Below, piece by piece: positions 54,929 through 62,796 of a DNA stretch of 62,796 bases; the stretch's first letter is position 1, and each line of letters starts with the position of its first letter. Both the position numbers and the translations under genes were made by a program. The DNA is taken from assembly GCA_947473125.1 (NCBI GenBank), contig CANJDH010000017.1, positions 1 through 62,796 on the forward strand, read 5' to 3'. Source of the stretch: Burkholderiales bacterium (GTDB lineage Bacteria; Pseudomonadota; Gammaproteobacteria; Burkholderiales; JAEUOS01). The notes under the pieces are model-generated. The model saw only the letters and a list, made by a program, of their open reading frames with translations, searched no databases and was not told the origin of the DNA.

Positions 54929-56818
54929 ATGTACAAATTGCTCGATACCATCAACGGCCCAGCAGAGCTGCGGCGCTTGCCGCGCCGCGAACTGGAGCAA
55001 TTGGCGATCGAACTGCGTGCCTTCGTGCTTGAATCGGTTGCGCAGACCGGAGGCCACCTGTCGTCGAACCTGGGTACGGTCGAGCTCACGATCGCCCTGC
55101 ATTACGTATTCAATACCCCGTATGACCGTATCGTGTGGGATGTAGGACACCAAACCTATCCACACAAGATACTCACCGGCCGGCGCGAGCGCATGCGGAC
55201 ATTGCGCCAGATTGACGGCATATCCGGCTTTCCACGCAGGGTGGAGAGCGAGTACGACACCTTCGGTACGGCACATTCTTCAACGTCCATTTCGGCGGCG
55301 CTCGGCATGGCGCTTGCGGCAAAGTTGAAAGGCGAGGACCGTTTTGCCGTCGCCGTCATTGGTGATGGCGCCATGACCGCCGGAATGGCGTTCGAGGCGA
55401 TGAACAACGCCGGTGTGCACGATGACGCGCGTTTGCTGGTGATCCTGAACGACAACGACATGTCGATTTCACCCCCCGTGGGTGCGCTCAATCGGTATCT
55501 GGCGCGTCTCATGAGCGGCAGGTTTTACTCGGCGGCGCGCAAGGCCGGCAAGGTCGTCCTTGGCGTGGCGCCACCTCTGTGGGAGCTGGCCAAGCGCTTT
55601 GAGGAGCACGCCAAAGGCATGGTTGTGCCGGGAACCATGTTTGAGGAGTTCGGCTTCAATTACATCGGGCCGATCGATGGTCACGACCTGGAATCGCTGA
55701 TCCCGACCCTGATCAACCTCAAGCAACTGAAGGGCCCGCAGTTCCTGCACGTGGTGACCAAAAAGGGACAGGGATACAAGCTCGCGGAGGCCGACCCGGT
55801 TTTGTATCACGGCCCGGGAAAATTCGATCCCAAGCAAGGCATTGTTGCCAAGGCGGGCGGCAAACCGACCTATACCAAGATATTTGGGGACTGGTTATGT
55901 GACATGGCCGCTGCAGACAAGCGCCTGATTGGCATCACCCCGGCGATGCGCGAAGGCTCCGGCATGGTCAGGTTTGCTGCGCAATACCCCGAGCGTTTCC
56001 ATGATGTGGGCATTGCCGAGCAACATGCGATGACCTTTGCCGCCGGCTTGGCCTGCGAGGGACTGAAACCGGTACTGGCGATTTACTCGACGTTTCTGCA
56101 GCGCGCGTACGACCAATTGATTCACGATGTTGCTCTGCAGAAGCTCCCCGTCTTACTTGCCATCGATCGGGCCGGCTTGGTGGGCGCCGATGGTGCGACG
56201 CATGCGGGCAGCTATGACCTGACGTTCCTGCGTTGTTTGCCAAACCTGTCGGTCTTGGTTCCGGCGGACGAAAATGAATGCAGGCAGATGCTTTATACCG
56301 GCTTCTTGCAGGATCATGCCGTTGCGGTGCGCTATCCGCGCGGCAATGGTCCAGGCGTGGAGGTAGAGCAGCAAATGACTGCGCTACCGTGGGGCAAGGC
56401 CCAAGTGCGGCGGCGCGGCACGCAGAAATCTGGCAGGCGCATCGCGATCCTTGCGTTCGGATCGATGGTGGCGCCGGCGATGGCTGCAGGCGATGACCTC
56501 GATGCCACTGTGGTGAACATGCGTTTTGTCAAGCCGCTCGATCACGAGCTGCTCGTCGATCTCGCGCTGGGAAATGATTTGCTGGTGACGGTCGAGGAAA
56601 ATGTGCTTGCCGGCGGTGCCGGTTCGGCGTGTGCGGAGCATCTCAAGCTTGCTGCCATTGACGTGCCGATGTTGCTGCTCGGATTGCCGGACCGCTTTAT
56701 CGACCATGGCGACCCCGGCAAATTGCTTGCCTTGGAGGGTCTGGATGCAAGTGGCATCCGTAAGTCGATCGAGAACCGTATAAACAGTCAGGCGCACGCC
56801 TTGAAAAAAACCGCCTGA
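54929..56818 (+). CDS. dxs: 1-deoxy-D-xylulose-5-phosphate synthase
   Basis: 629 residues, normal length. The TPP motif [18 protein letters not shown], the [11 protein letters not shown] histidine region and [15 protein letters not shown] are intact. It condenses pyruvate and glyceraldehyde 3-phosphate, the first step of the MEP isoprenoid pathway, also feeding thiamine and pyridoxal synthesis. It is the third gene of the xseB-ispA-dxs operon. A weak hairpin (ACCAC / GTGGT) follows the stop. Confidence 0.97.
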   Translation: MYKLLDTINGPAELRRLPRRELEQLAIELRAFVLESVAQTGGHLSSNLGTVELTIALHYVFNTPYDRIVWDVGHQTYPHKILTGRRERMRTLRQIDGISGFPRRVESEYDTFGTAHSSTSISAALGMALAAKLKGEDRFAVAVIGDGAMTAGMAFEAMNNAGVHDDARLLVILNDNDMSISPPVGALNRYLARLMSGRFYSAARKAGKVVLGVAPPLWELAKRFEEHAKGMVVPGTMFEEFGFNYIGPIDGHDLESLIPTLINLKQLKGPQFLHVVTKKGQGYKLAEADPVLYHGPGKFDPKQGIVAKAGGKPTYTKIFGDWLCDMAAADKRLIGITPAMREGSGMVRFAAQYPERFHDVGIAEQHAMTFAAGLACEGLKPVLAIYSTFLQRAYDQLIHDVALQKLPVLLAIDRAGLVGADGATHAGSYDLTFLRCLPNLSVLVPADENECRQMLYTGFLQDHAVAVRYPRGNGPGVEVEQQMTALPWGKAQVRRRGTQKSGRRIAILAFGSMVAPAMAAGDDLDATVVNMRFVKPLDHELLVDLALGNDLLVTVEENVLAGGAGSACAEHLKLAAIDVPMLLLGLPDRFIDHGDPGKLLALEGLDASGIRKSIENRINSQAHALKKTA

Positions 56819-56902
56819 AGTACCACCTTGCTCTGTGGTTATTGGAGAAAATGCCACCAACTCCGGGTAGACTGTGAACATTGCCCGACAAGGGAAACAC
56901 CC

Positions 56903-57718
56903 ATGAATACTCGCGATTCGGCATTCAGCGCCAAACCCCTGGTCGACGTACAAAGCTCGGCTGACACGCGCCACATCGCCATCAACAAGGTGGGCATTCG
57001 TGCCATCCGGCATCCGGTAAGGATTGCCGAACGAACCGGTGGCGCGCAGCGCACCGTCGCCACTTTCAGCATGACGGTTGGATTGCCGCAGGAGTTCAAA
57101 GGCACACACATGTCGCGTTTTGTCGAAATTCTCAACGCGCATGAGCGCGAGATTTCGGTGGAGTCGTTCGGCGTGATGCTCAAGGAAATGGCCGCACGTC
57201 TTGAAGCGAGGACCGGGCATATCGAAATGCGCTTTCCTTACTTCATCGACAAGGCGGCACCGGTATCCGGCGTCAGAAGCCTGATGGATTACGACATCAC
57301 GTTCATCGGCGAAATTGAAAACGGCGTAACCAAGTTCATCATGGAAGTGCTGGTGCCGGTAACCAGCCTGTGCCCGTGCTCCAAGGAAATTTCCGACTAT
57401 GGCGCGCACAACCAGCGCTCCCACGTCATCGTGCGTGCCGAAACCACCGCTTTTGTATGGATTGAAGAAGTTGTCGAATTGATCGAGAGGCAGGCTTCAT
57501 GCGAACTCTATGGTTTGCTCAAGCGCCCCGACGAAAAATATGTCACGGAACGTGCGTATGACAACCCGAAGTTCGTTGAGGATCTGGTGCGCGACGTGGC
57601 CGCCGCTATGAATGCGGATGAACGCATCGTGGCTTACACGGTTCAGGCGGAAAATTTCGAGTCGATCCACAACCATTCTGCCTACGCGCTCATCGAGCGT
57701 GACAAGCGCAAAGCTTAG
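56903..57718 (+). CDS. folE2: GTP cyclohydrolase FolE2 (type IB)
   Basis: 271 residues. [19 protein letters not shown], with the metal-binding Cys, identifies FolE2 rather than FolE. It converts GTP to dihydroneopterin triphosphate for folate (or queuosine) synthesis. The frame extends upstream to 56828, but the ATG at 56903 has AAGGGA upstream. It lies 84 bp after dxs and converges with the retropepsin gene (4-bp overlap). Many bacteria use FolE2 under zinc limitation; no Zur site was recognised. Confidence 0.95.
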   Translation: MNTRDSAFSAKPLVDVQSSADTRHIAINKVGIRAIRHPVRIAERTGGAQRTVATFSMTVGLPQEFKGTHMSRFVEILNAHEREISVESFGVMLKEMAARLEARTGHIEMRFPYFIDKAAPVSGVRSLMDYDITFIGEIENGVTKFIMEVLVPVTSLCPCSKEISDYGAHNQRSHVIVRAETTAFVWIEEVVELIERQASCELYGLLKRPDEKYVTERAYDNPKFVEDLVRDVAAAMNADERIVAYTVQAENFESIHNHSAYALIERDKRKA

Positions 57719-58773
57719 AAGCGCTTGGTCAATGTGAGCGTTTCGCCGTTGCGTTGCATTTCCACACGACTCAGAAAGCTCATGCCTAACAGCCCGACGC
57801 CGCCCGTGCCTGGGCCTTCGCGGACGCTGGCGTCAATTCCGTAGAGCGTAATCGGGCCGACTGTGATCGAGTCGAGCTTGAGGCGCCAGCTGCGCACCGG
57901 GCCGTTGGCGGTGTTGCTCCAGCCGGGCATTCCTTTTTGGTAGTCGAGGCCAAGGATTTGGGCTTGGGCCGCATCGAGTGAGACCACTGTTGCGCCGGTG
58001 TCGACCAGAAACGGCAGGGCCACGCCATTGATTTTTGCCTGTACGGCAAACATGCCGTTGCGAGTCTCGGTCAAGGTCAGTTTTTCTCGCGCGTCGCTAG
58101 CCGTCTGGGGGGCACCAGCGCGACGCGAGAGGCGCAGTGTCTGCCCGTCGCGCTGCATGGAAAGCCTGCCCATAAAGCTCATGCCGAGCAGGACGCCGTC
58201 CCATTTGTTCATGCCCTCGCTGATTGCTGCCTCGACCTGGTTCAGCGTCAGACCGCCGATCCGAACGCTGTCAAGCGTGATGACATAGCCGGTGATCTGG
58301 CCATTGGCAGTGCCGAACTTTTCGGGGCGTCCGTTGCGATAGGCGATGCCAAGCTGGTTCGCGAGGTTGGTTCCAAAGGCAACCGTCGTCGCACCGGTAT
58401 CGACCAGAAAGCGCGCGGTCTTGCCGTTGATGGCTCCAACCGTCACGTAGTGGCCACTGGCGTCGGGCGCCAGCACCACGCTGTCCCCATCGTCGTTACC
58501 CGAGCGAAATGCCTTTCCCAGCTGCAGCTTGCGCTGCCGGCCATCGATTTCGAAGGTCGCGCTGTCGCCGGTCACTGAAACAAGCTTGACTCCCTCCGGG
58601 GATAGCTGCCCGGCGCTGAGCGTCTTCGGCTGGCCGCCGTCAATCGATACCAGGGCTTTTCCCGGGAACAGACCCACCACATTGACGTCGATCGCGAGAG
58701 CGCCGGACGATGCGCAGGCGAAGCAAGCAAGAAATGGCTTTGACAGCCTTGTCCACCAACGGTTTCGACGCAT
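57715..58773 (-). CDS. Exported protein with two retropepsin-like aspartic protease domains
   Basis: 352 residues from the ATG at 58771-58773 (a TTG at 58803 is the outer limit). A basic start and hydrophobic segment ending near GALA form a signal peptide. Two clan AA domains follow: catalytic Asp125 in FLVDTGATT and Asp258 in [10 protein letters not shown], each with a downstream [10 protein letters not shown] / [10 protein letters not shown] strand. Usually this family has one such domain and works as a dimer; here two could pair within one chain. The 5' end of the gene overlaps copy D of the dispersed element. Substrates are unknown. Confidence 0.88.
   Translation of the reverse strand: MRRNRWWTRLSKPFLACFACASSGALAIDVNVVGLFPGKALVSIDGGQPKTLSAGQLSPEGVKLVSVTGDSATFEIDGRQRKLQLGKAFRSGNDDGDSVVLAPDASGHYVTVGAINGKTARFLVDTGATTVAFGTNLANQLGIAYRNGRPEKFGTANGQITGYVITLDSVRIGGLTLNQVEAAISEGMNKWDGVLLGMSFMGRLSMQRDGQTLRLSRRAGAPQTASDAREKLTLTETRNGMFAVQAKINGVALPFLVDTGATVVSLDAAQAQILGLDYQKGMPGWSNTANGPVRSWRLKLDSITVGPITLYGIDASVREGPGTGGVGLLGMSFLSRVEMQRNGETLTLTKRF
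58742..58769 (-). repeat. Copy D of the dispersed element, inside a coding start
   Basis: GACAGCCTTGTCCACCAACGG followed by TTTCGAC shares the CCTTGKCC-ACCAACGGTTT core with copies near 2401, 8351 and 28158. It lies within the first codons of the retropepsin gene and encodes part of the signal-peptide N-region. The other copies are between genes. Confidence 0.55.
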
Positions 58774-58814
58774 TGCCCGTTCAAATGTGAGGGCGTTGGC
58801 CAAAGGACGGATCT

Positions 58815-59300
58815 TCAGTCGCGAAAGTTCTGGAAAGCAAGGGGCACTTCGGTGACATCCTTGCGTACCAGTGCGATCGCAGCCTGCAGGTCGTCACGCT
58901 TGGCACCGGCAATCCGTACCGCCTCGCCCTGGATCGAGGCGGTCACCTTGAGCTTGGCATCCTTGATCGACCGTACGATTTTCTTGGACTGTTCCTGTTC
59001 GATGCCGTTGCGCACTTTGATGCTTTGCTTGACCTTGTCGCCGCCGATTTTTTCGATTTCGCCAATGTCCAGAAATCGCACGTCGACGCTGCGCTTTGTC
59101 ATCTTGTTGGTGAGCACGTCGCGCACCTGGCTCAGTTGAAAGTCGGAATCGGCGAAAGCGGTCAATTCACGCTCCTTTTGCTCGACCCTGGCGTCGGTTC
59201 CCTTGAAGTCGAAACGATTGGTGATTTCCTTGTTGGCCTGCTCGATGGCATTTTTGACTTCCACCATGTTGGCTTCACAGACGATATCAAAGGAGGGCAC
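58815..59300 (-). CDS. yajQ: YajQ-family nucleotide-binding protein
   Basis: 161 residues. [21 protein letters not shown], then [10 protein letters not shown], and the C-terminal [18 protein letters not shown] are family signatures. YajQ proteins bind c-di-GMP or nucleic acid and act in phage or virulence regulation in some species. It is 41 bp upstream of the retropepsin gene on the same strand, so they may be co-transcribed. Confidence 0.95.
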   Translation of the reverse strand: MPSFDIVCEANMVEVKNAIEQANKEITNRFDFKGTDARVEQKERELTAFADSDFQLSQVRDVLTNKMTKRSVDVRFLDIGEIEKIGGDKVKQSIKVRNGIEQEQSKKIVRSIKDAKLKVTASIQGEAVRIAGAKRDDLQAAIALVRKDVTEVPLAFQNFRD

Positions 59301-59376
59301 GAATGTTCCAATTCAGGGTTCAGCAGCCTGCAATTGTAGCCAACCCGGCTTGACCCTGCGGCCGGTCACGCTCAAA

Positions 59377-61896
59377 TCAGGCTGTGCCGAGGTACGCCCG
59401 CTCCAAGGCATCGTTTCCGGCAATCTCGTCCGGGGTTCCCGACGCAACGATCCGGCCAGCCTCGATGACGTAGGCTCGGTCCGCCAATGCCAGCGCCAGC
59501 CCGGCCATCTGGTCCACCAGGAGAATGGTCATGTTCTCGTTGCGCAGCCGGTCCAATGCTGCGAACAGCTCTTCGATAATCGCGGGTGCTAGCCCCAGGG
59601 AGGGCTCGTCAAGCAGCAGGAGCTTCGGCTTCGCCATGAGTCCGCGCGCAATGGCGAGCATTTGCTGCTCCCCTCCGGAAAGGAGCCCGGCGCGCTGCTG
59701 CGCACGCTCCTTGAGGCGCGGAAAACGCTCCAGCATGGCGTTGAGGTCTCGTGTCACGGCAGCCGCGCCGTCTTTTCGCAAATAGGCGCCGAGGCGGATG
59801 TTGTCGGTGACTGACATTGCGGGAAATACCTGCCGCCCCTCGGGCACAAGCGTGAGGCCGGTGCCTGCAACCCGATGCGCCGGTATCGATTCGATTGGGG
59901 TGCCGCCCAAGGAGATGTTTCCACCAACCGGACGATTCAATCCTGAAAGGGCACGCATCAGCGTGGATTTTCCGGCACCGTTGGCGCCGAGTACCGCCAC
60001 CATTTCGTGCTCACGAACATTGATGTCGACGTTTCTGAGCACCGAGACAGCACCATAGCCCGCTTCAAGTCCGGTTGTTGCCAGCAATGTTGACCCCAGA
60101 CCGGTCTGTGCATCGGCACGGCTAGCACGTGGACTCCCGGCACCCTCGCCAAGGTACGCTTTCTTGACATCCTCATTTTGCTGTACTTCCAACGGCAGCC
60201 CGGCCGCAATGCGTATCCCAGCGTCAATCACCACGACATGATCTGATACACCCATGACAAGCGCCATGTCGTGTTCAACCAGCACCACTGCAATTCCCGT
60301 CTGGGCGATACGCTTTAGGAGCACGCCAAGCCCGGTCTTGTCTTCACGCGACAAACCAGCGGCCGGTTCGTCCAAAAGAAGAACCGCCGGATCCGTGGCG
60401 AGGGCGCGTGCAATCTCGATGAGTCGCCGGTCTACATGTGAAAGCGCAGATGCCGGGCGCGTCAGATCGCCGCCGTAACCGACGAAATGGGCCAAGGCGA
60501 GTGCCTGACCGACAGCGTCCGCGCGTCGTACTGCAGCACCGCGGATGAAAGGGGGATCGACTTTGCCGCAAGCCAGACCCATCACGAGATTGTCCAGTAC
60601 CGACAAGGTGCCAAACAGTTGGGACGTCTGGTACGTACGCGCAATGCCGGCACGCGAAATGGCCCATGCAGCACGACCTTCCTGGGGTATTGCGCCGAGC
60701 TTGATGGAGCCCGCATCGGGCCGGTAGAAGCCCGAGAGAAGATTGAGCACCGTGGTTTTGCCCGCGCCGTTCGGCCCGATCAGGCTGGTGATGCGGCCCG
60801 GCCTGGCTTCAAGCGACAAAGCAGTCACGGCCTTGATACCGCCGAAGGCGATACTCAGCCCGTCAATTTGCAGCGTCGCATTCTTCAGGCTTCGGCTGGC
60901 ATCGGGTGCCTGCGATGGCGCCGGCGCAATCAGCGTCGCCTGTCGGCGTAGCAGTCGTCCGATGGCGCCGACGATACCGTCCGGGGCGATCCACAGCACC
61001 ACCAGCATCAAGGCGCCAAAAAACAGCAGGCGATACTCGGCGAGACCGGCCAGAAATTCGGGCAGGAGGACCACGATGACGGCGCCGACCAGCGGCCCGG
61101 CGACGGTGCCCGCACCGCCGATCATGACTACCAACACAAACAAAATGGATTGCGAGAAGGCAAATGTGGACGGCGTGACGAATCCTGAAAGAGGCGCAAA
61201 CAAGCCACCGGCCAGGCCGGCGCACACCGCCGATATGGAAAACGCCGCAGTCTTGATCACCACCGGATTGAGGCCCACTGATTCGGCGGCAACCTCCGAA
61301 TCGTTTACGGCGCGCATCGCCTTGCCAAGCGGACTGGCTGCAAGTTTCCAGTAGCACCAGGTCAATAGCGCAGCAAGCAACAGGCCCGCGATGGCGACGC
61401 TGCGCTCGCCGAGGTTGAGGCCGAAGAGGGATAGCGGTGGAACGCCCATGATGCCGTTCTGTCCGCCGGTGAGCCCGCGCCATTCGACCAGGCCGTGTTC
61501 CACCATGAACCCGAACGCGATGGTGACCATCGCGAGGTATGGCCCGCGCACCCTCAGCGCAGGAACCGCCAGCACCACCCCCATCAGCCCGGTGATGACG
61601 GCGGCGATCGGCAGGGCAATCAGCAACGGCAGCTTGGCCGTCGTCGTCAGAATGGCGACGGTGTACGCGCCAATCGCGTAAAACCCGACGTGTCCGAACG
61701 ATACCTGCCCGGTCAGCCCGGTCAGGACGTTGAGCCCTATGCCAACGATTGCGGTCAACGACAGCGTCGCGATCACGAACACGTAGTAGCCATTGGCGAG
61801 CCAGGCGGTTACAGCCAAGGCCGCAAAGCCGGCACTAAAGCCAAGCACTGGCACGATCGGGAGTCGGTCGGCGCGGAGCGGCGGCGGCGGGTTCAT
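59377..61896 (-). CDS. LivM-LivG-LivF triple fusion ABC transporter protein
   Basis: 839 residues. LivM-type permease is about 1-330 (GLNVLTGLTGQVSFGHVGFY). NBD1 (LivG-like) is about 345-580, with Walker A GPNGAGKTT and Walker B LLLDEPAAGLS, but its signature is LSHVDRR rather than LSYGQQR. NBD2 (LivF-like) is about 615-835, with GANGAGKST, LLSGGEQQ and LLLLDEPSLGLA intact. It should import branched-chain amino acids or a related amide or acid. It overlaps livH by 4 bp; no binding protein is in the window. Confidence 0.93.
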   Translation of the reverse strand: MNPPPPLRADRLPIVPVLGFSAGFAALAVTAWLANGYYVFVIATLSLTAIVGIGLNVLTGLTGQVSFGHVGFYAIGAYTVAILTTTAKLPLLIALPIAAVITGLMGVVLAVPALRVRGPYLAMVTIAFGFMVEHGLVEWRGLTGGQNGIMGVPPLSLFGLNLGERSVAIAGLLLAALLTWCYWKLAASPLGKAMRAVNDSEVAAESVGLNPVVIKTAAFSISAVCAGLAGGLFAPLSGFVTPSTFAFSQSILFVLVVMIGGAGTVAGPLVGAVIVVLLPEFLAGLAEYRLLFFGALMLVVLWIAPDGIVGAIGRLLRRQATLIAPAPSQAPDASRSLKNATLQIDGLSIAFGGIKAVTALSLEARPGRITSLIGPNGAGKTTVLNLLSGFYRPDAGSIKLGAIPQEGRAAWAISRAGIARTYQTSQLFGTLSVLDNLVMGLACGKVDPPFIRGAAVRRADAVGQALALAHFVGYGGDLTRPASALSHVDRRLIEIARALATDPAVLLLDEPAAGLSREDKTGLGVLLKRIAQTGIAVVLVEHDMALVMGVSDHVVVIDAGIRIAAGLPLEVQQNEDVKKAYLGEGAGSPRASRADAQTGLGSTLLATTGLEAGYGAVSVLRNVDINVREHEMVAVLGANGAGKSTLMRALSGLNRPVGGNISLGGTPIESIPAHRVAGTGLTLVPEGRQVFPAMSVTDNIRLGAYLRKDGAAAVTRDLNAMLERFPRLKERAQQRAGLLSGGEQQMLAIARGLMAKPKLLLLDEPSLGLAPAIIEELFAALDRLRNENMTILLVDQMAGLALALADRAYVIEAGRIVASGTPDEIAGNDALERAYLGTA

Positions 61897-62765
61897 ACCT
61901 TTTTCACCTCGGCGCTGCCGAACAGGCCATTGGGCATGAAGGCGAGCGCGACGATGACCAAGCCGAACGTCAGTATCTGGGTATAGGCCGATCCGAGCAG
62001 CGATGTAATCAAGGCCTCGGTCAAGCCGAACAGAAAGCCTGCAAGCATCACTCCCCAGGCGTTGTTGATGCCTCCGAGAATTGCCACCGCAAACGCCTTG
62101 AGTCCGAATACCGTGCCCATGTCGGAGTGCACGTTGAAAAGCGGGGCGATCAGGATGCCGGCCGCGCCGGCAAAGGCGGTGGAGACCGCAAATGCCACCG
62201 ACACCACGAGCGTCACGTTGATGCCCATGAGGCTGGCAGCATCACGATTTTGCACCACTGCAAGCATGGCCTTGCCCAGACGCGTGTGGTGGGAAAAAAA
62301 ATGCAGGGCCGCAGCAAGTGCCAGACCGGCGACTGGAATGGCCACCTGCAAGGGAGAAATGGAAAGCTCGCCGAGCCGGGTCGCTTCGCCGGCCCAGGGC
62401 AGGGTGAATCCGCGCGGCTCCTTGCCAAAGGTGAATAGCACCATGTTGTCGACCACGATACCCAGCGCAACGGTAGCCATCAACCAGGCATTGGATCCGC
62501 GTCGCGTAAACGGTCGAATGCCGACGAATTCCACGACCACGCCGAAAACGGCACACAACAGGATGGCGGCAAAGACGGCAGCCGGCAGCGGCCAGCCCAA
62601 GGTGACGGAAAACGTGAACGCCAGAACCGCCCCCAGCATCATCGACGATCCTTGGGAAAAATTGACGGTGTTGGAGACCGAGTAGGTGATGTAAAAGCCC
62701 AGGGCGAGCAGGCCATACATGCTGCCCAGGCCAATCCCGGAAATCAGAGCGGAGCTGACGATCAT
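61893..62765 (-). CDS. livH: Branched-chain amino-acid-type ABC permease LivH
   Basis: 290 residues with about eight helices. GLGSMYGLLALGFYITYSVSNTVNF is LivH-like at the start, and AILGGINNAWGVMLAGFLFG lies near the end. It pairs with the LivM-type domain of the fused protein it overlaps (ATGA). The 31 bases beyond its start to the window edge hold no readable gene. Confidence 0.93.
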   Translation of the reverse strand: MIVSSALISGIGLGSMYGLLALGFYITYSVSNTVNFSQGSSMMLGAVLAFTFSVTLGWPLPAAVFAAILLCAVFGVVVEFVGIRPFTRRGSNAWLMATVALGIVVDNMVLFTFGKEPRGFTLPWAGEATRLGELSISPLQVAIPVAGLALAAALHFFSHHTRLGKAMLAVVQNRDAASLMGINVTLVVSVAFAVSTAFAGAAGILIAPLFNVHSDMGTVFGLKAFAVAILGGINNAWGVMLAGFLFGLTEALITSLLGSAYTQILTFGLVIVALAFMPNGLFGSAEVKKV

Positions 62766-62796
62766 CAGATTTGCTTCAAGGCGGCGGAAAAAACAA

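Noticed and set aside
56819-56902. Hairpin ACCAC-N8-GTGGT between dxs and folE2 as a terminator
   Set aside because: Only five base pairs and no U-run; too weak to call.

Overview
The window is high-GC, gene-dense chromosomal DNA from a betaproteobacterium, most likely Burkholderiales. That placement rests on gene content and order: holC-pepA divergent from lptF-lptG, argH followed by an AlgZ/AlgR-type pair, and a Rieske oxygenase divergent from xseB-ispA-dxs with folE2 downstream. I see no rRNA, tRNA, CRISPR array, IS element, phage gene or replication origin. Most genes look vertically inherited, with catabolic and transport operons between housekeeping blocks.

Layout. 1-2.4 kb: a MoxR/DUF58 operon (cut by the window edge) and an HDAC-like deacetylase. 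2.4-8.4 kb: a DUF2486-like protein, holC, pepA, lptF, lptG and a PA0069-type radical SAM protein. 8.4-12.9 kb: a Ser/Thr kinase with a cyclic-nucleotide-binding tail behind argH, then a LytS/AlgZ-LytTR two-component pair. 13.1-17.8 kb: E1 alpha/beta of a 2-oxoacid/acetoin-type dehydrogenase without E2/E3, an SDR, an orphan TRAP binding protein, a terminator and an internally duplicated protein of unknown function. 17.8-25 kb: SsuB/SsuC-type ABC genes, a Fur-box-preceded iron-binding protein, an amidase, a TSUP permease, an ilvE pseudogene with a large internal deletion, and an MFS carrier. 25-28.1 kb: a 1050-residue six-PAS histidine kinase. 28.2-32.9 kb: a TRAP-dioxygenase-SDR catabolic operon with a perfect GntR/IdnR-like operator.

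33.2-45.0 kb is the most interesting block. It holds two paralogous sets of circularly permuted ATP-grasp, alpha-E and transglutaminase-like proteins: one split over three genes, the other carrying an ATP-grasp/alpha-E fusion and a transglutaminase/DUF2126 giant. They converge tail to tail. A proteasome-related Anbu protease with a Thr2 nucleophile follows, divergent from the second set, and then a PlsC-like acyltransferase. The families suggest a peptide/amide ligation system coupled to proteolysis. Related clusters have been noted by comparative genomics, but the substrate and product are unknown to me.

45-62.8 kb: MATE exporter, pgi, an ArnT/PMT-like membrane glycosyltransferase, an M48 protease, rpmE2 with a strong terminator, a sulfurtransferase, a Rieske oxygenase, the xseB-ispA-dxs isoprenoid operon, folE2, a protein with two retropepsin domains, YajQ, and a branched-chain amino-acid-type ABC transporter in which LivM, LivG and LivF are one polypeptide.

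All family assignments come from reading motifs by eye; no database search was run. Start codons were chosen by ribosome-binding site, 4-bp overlaps or motif position, and uncertain ones are flagged.
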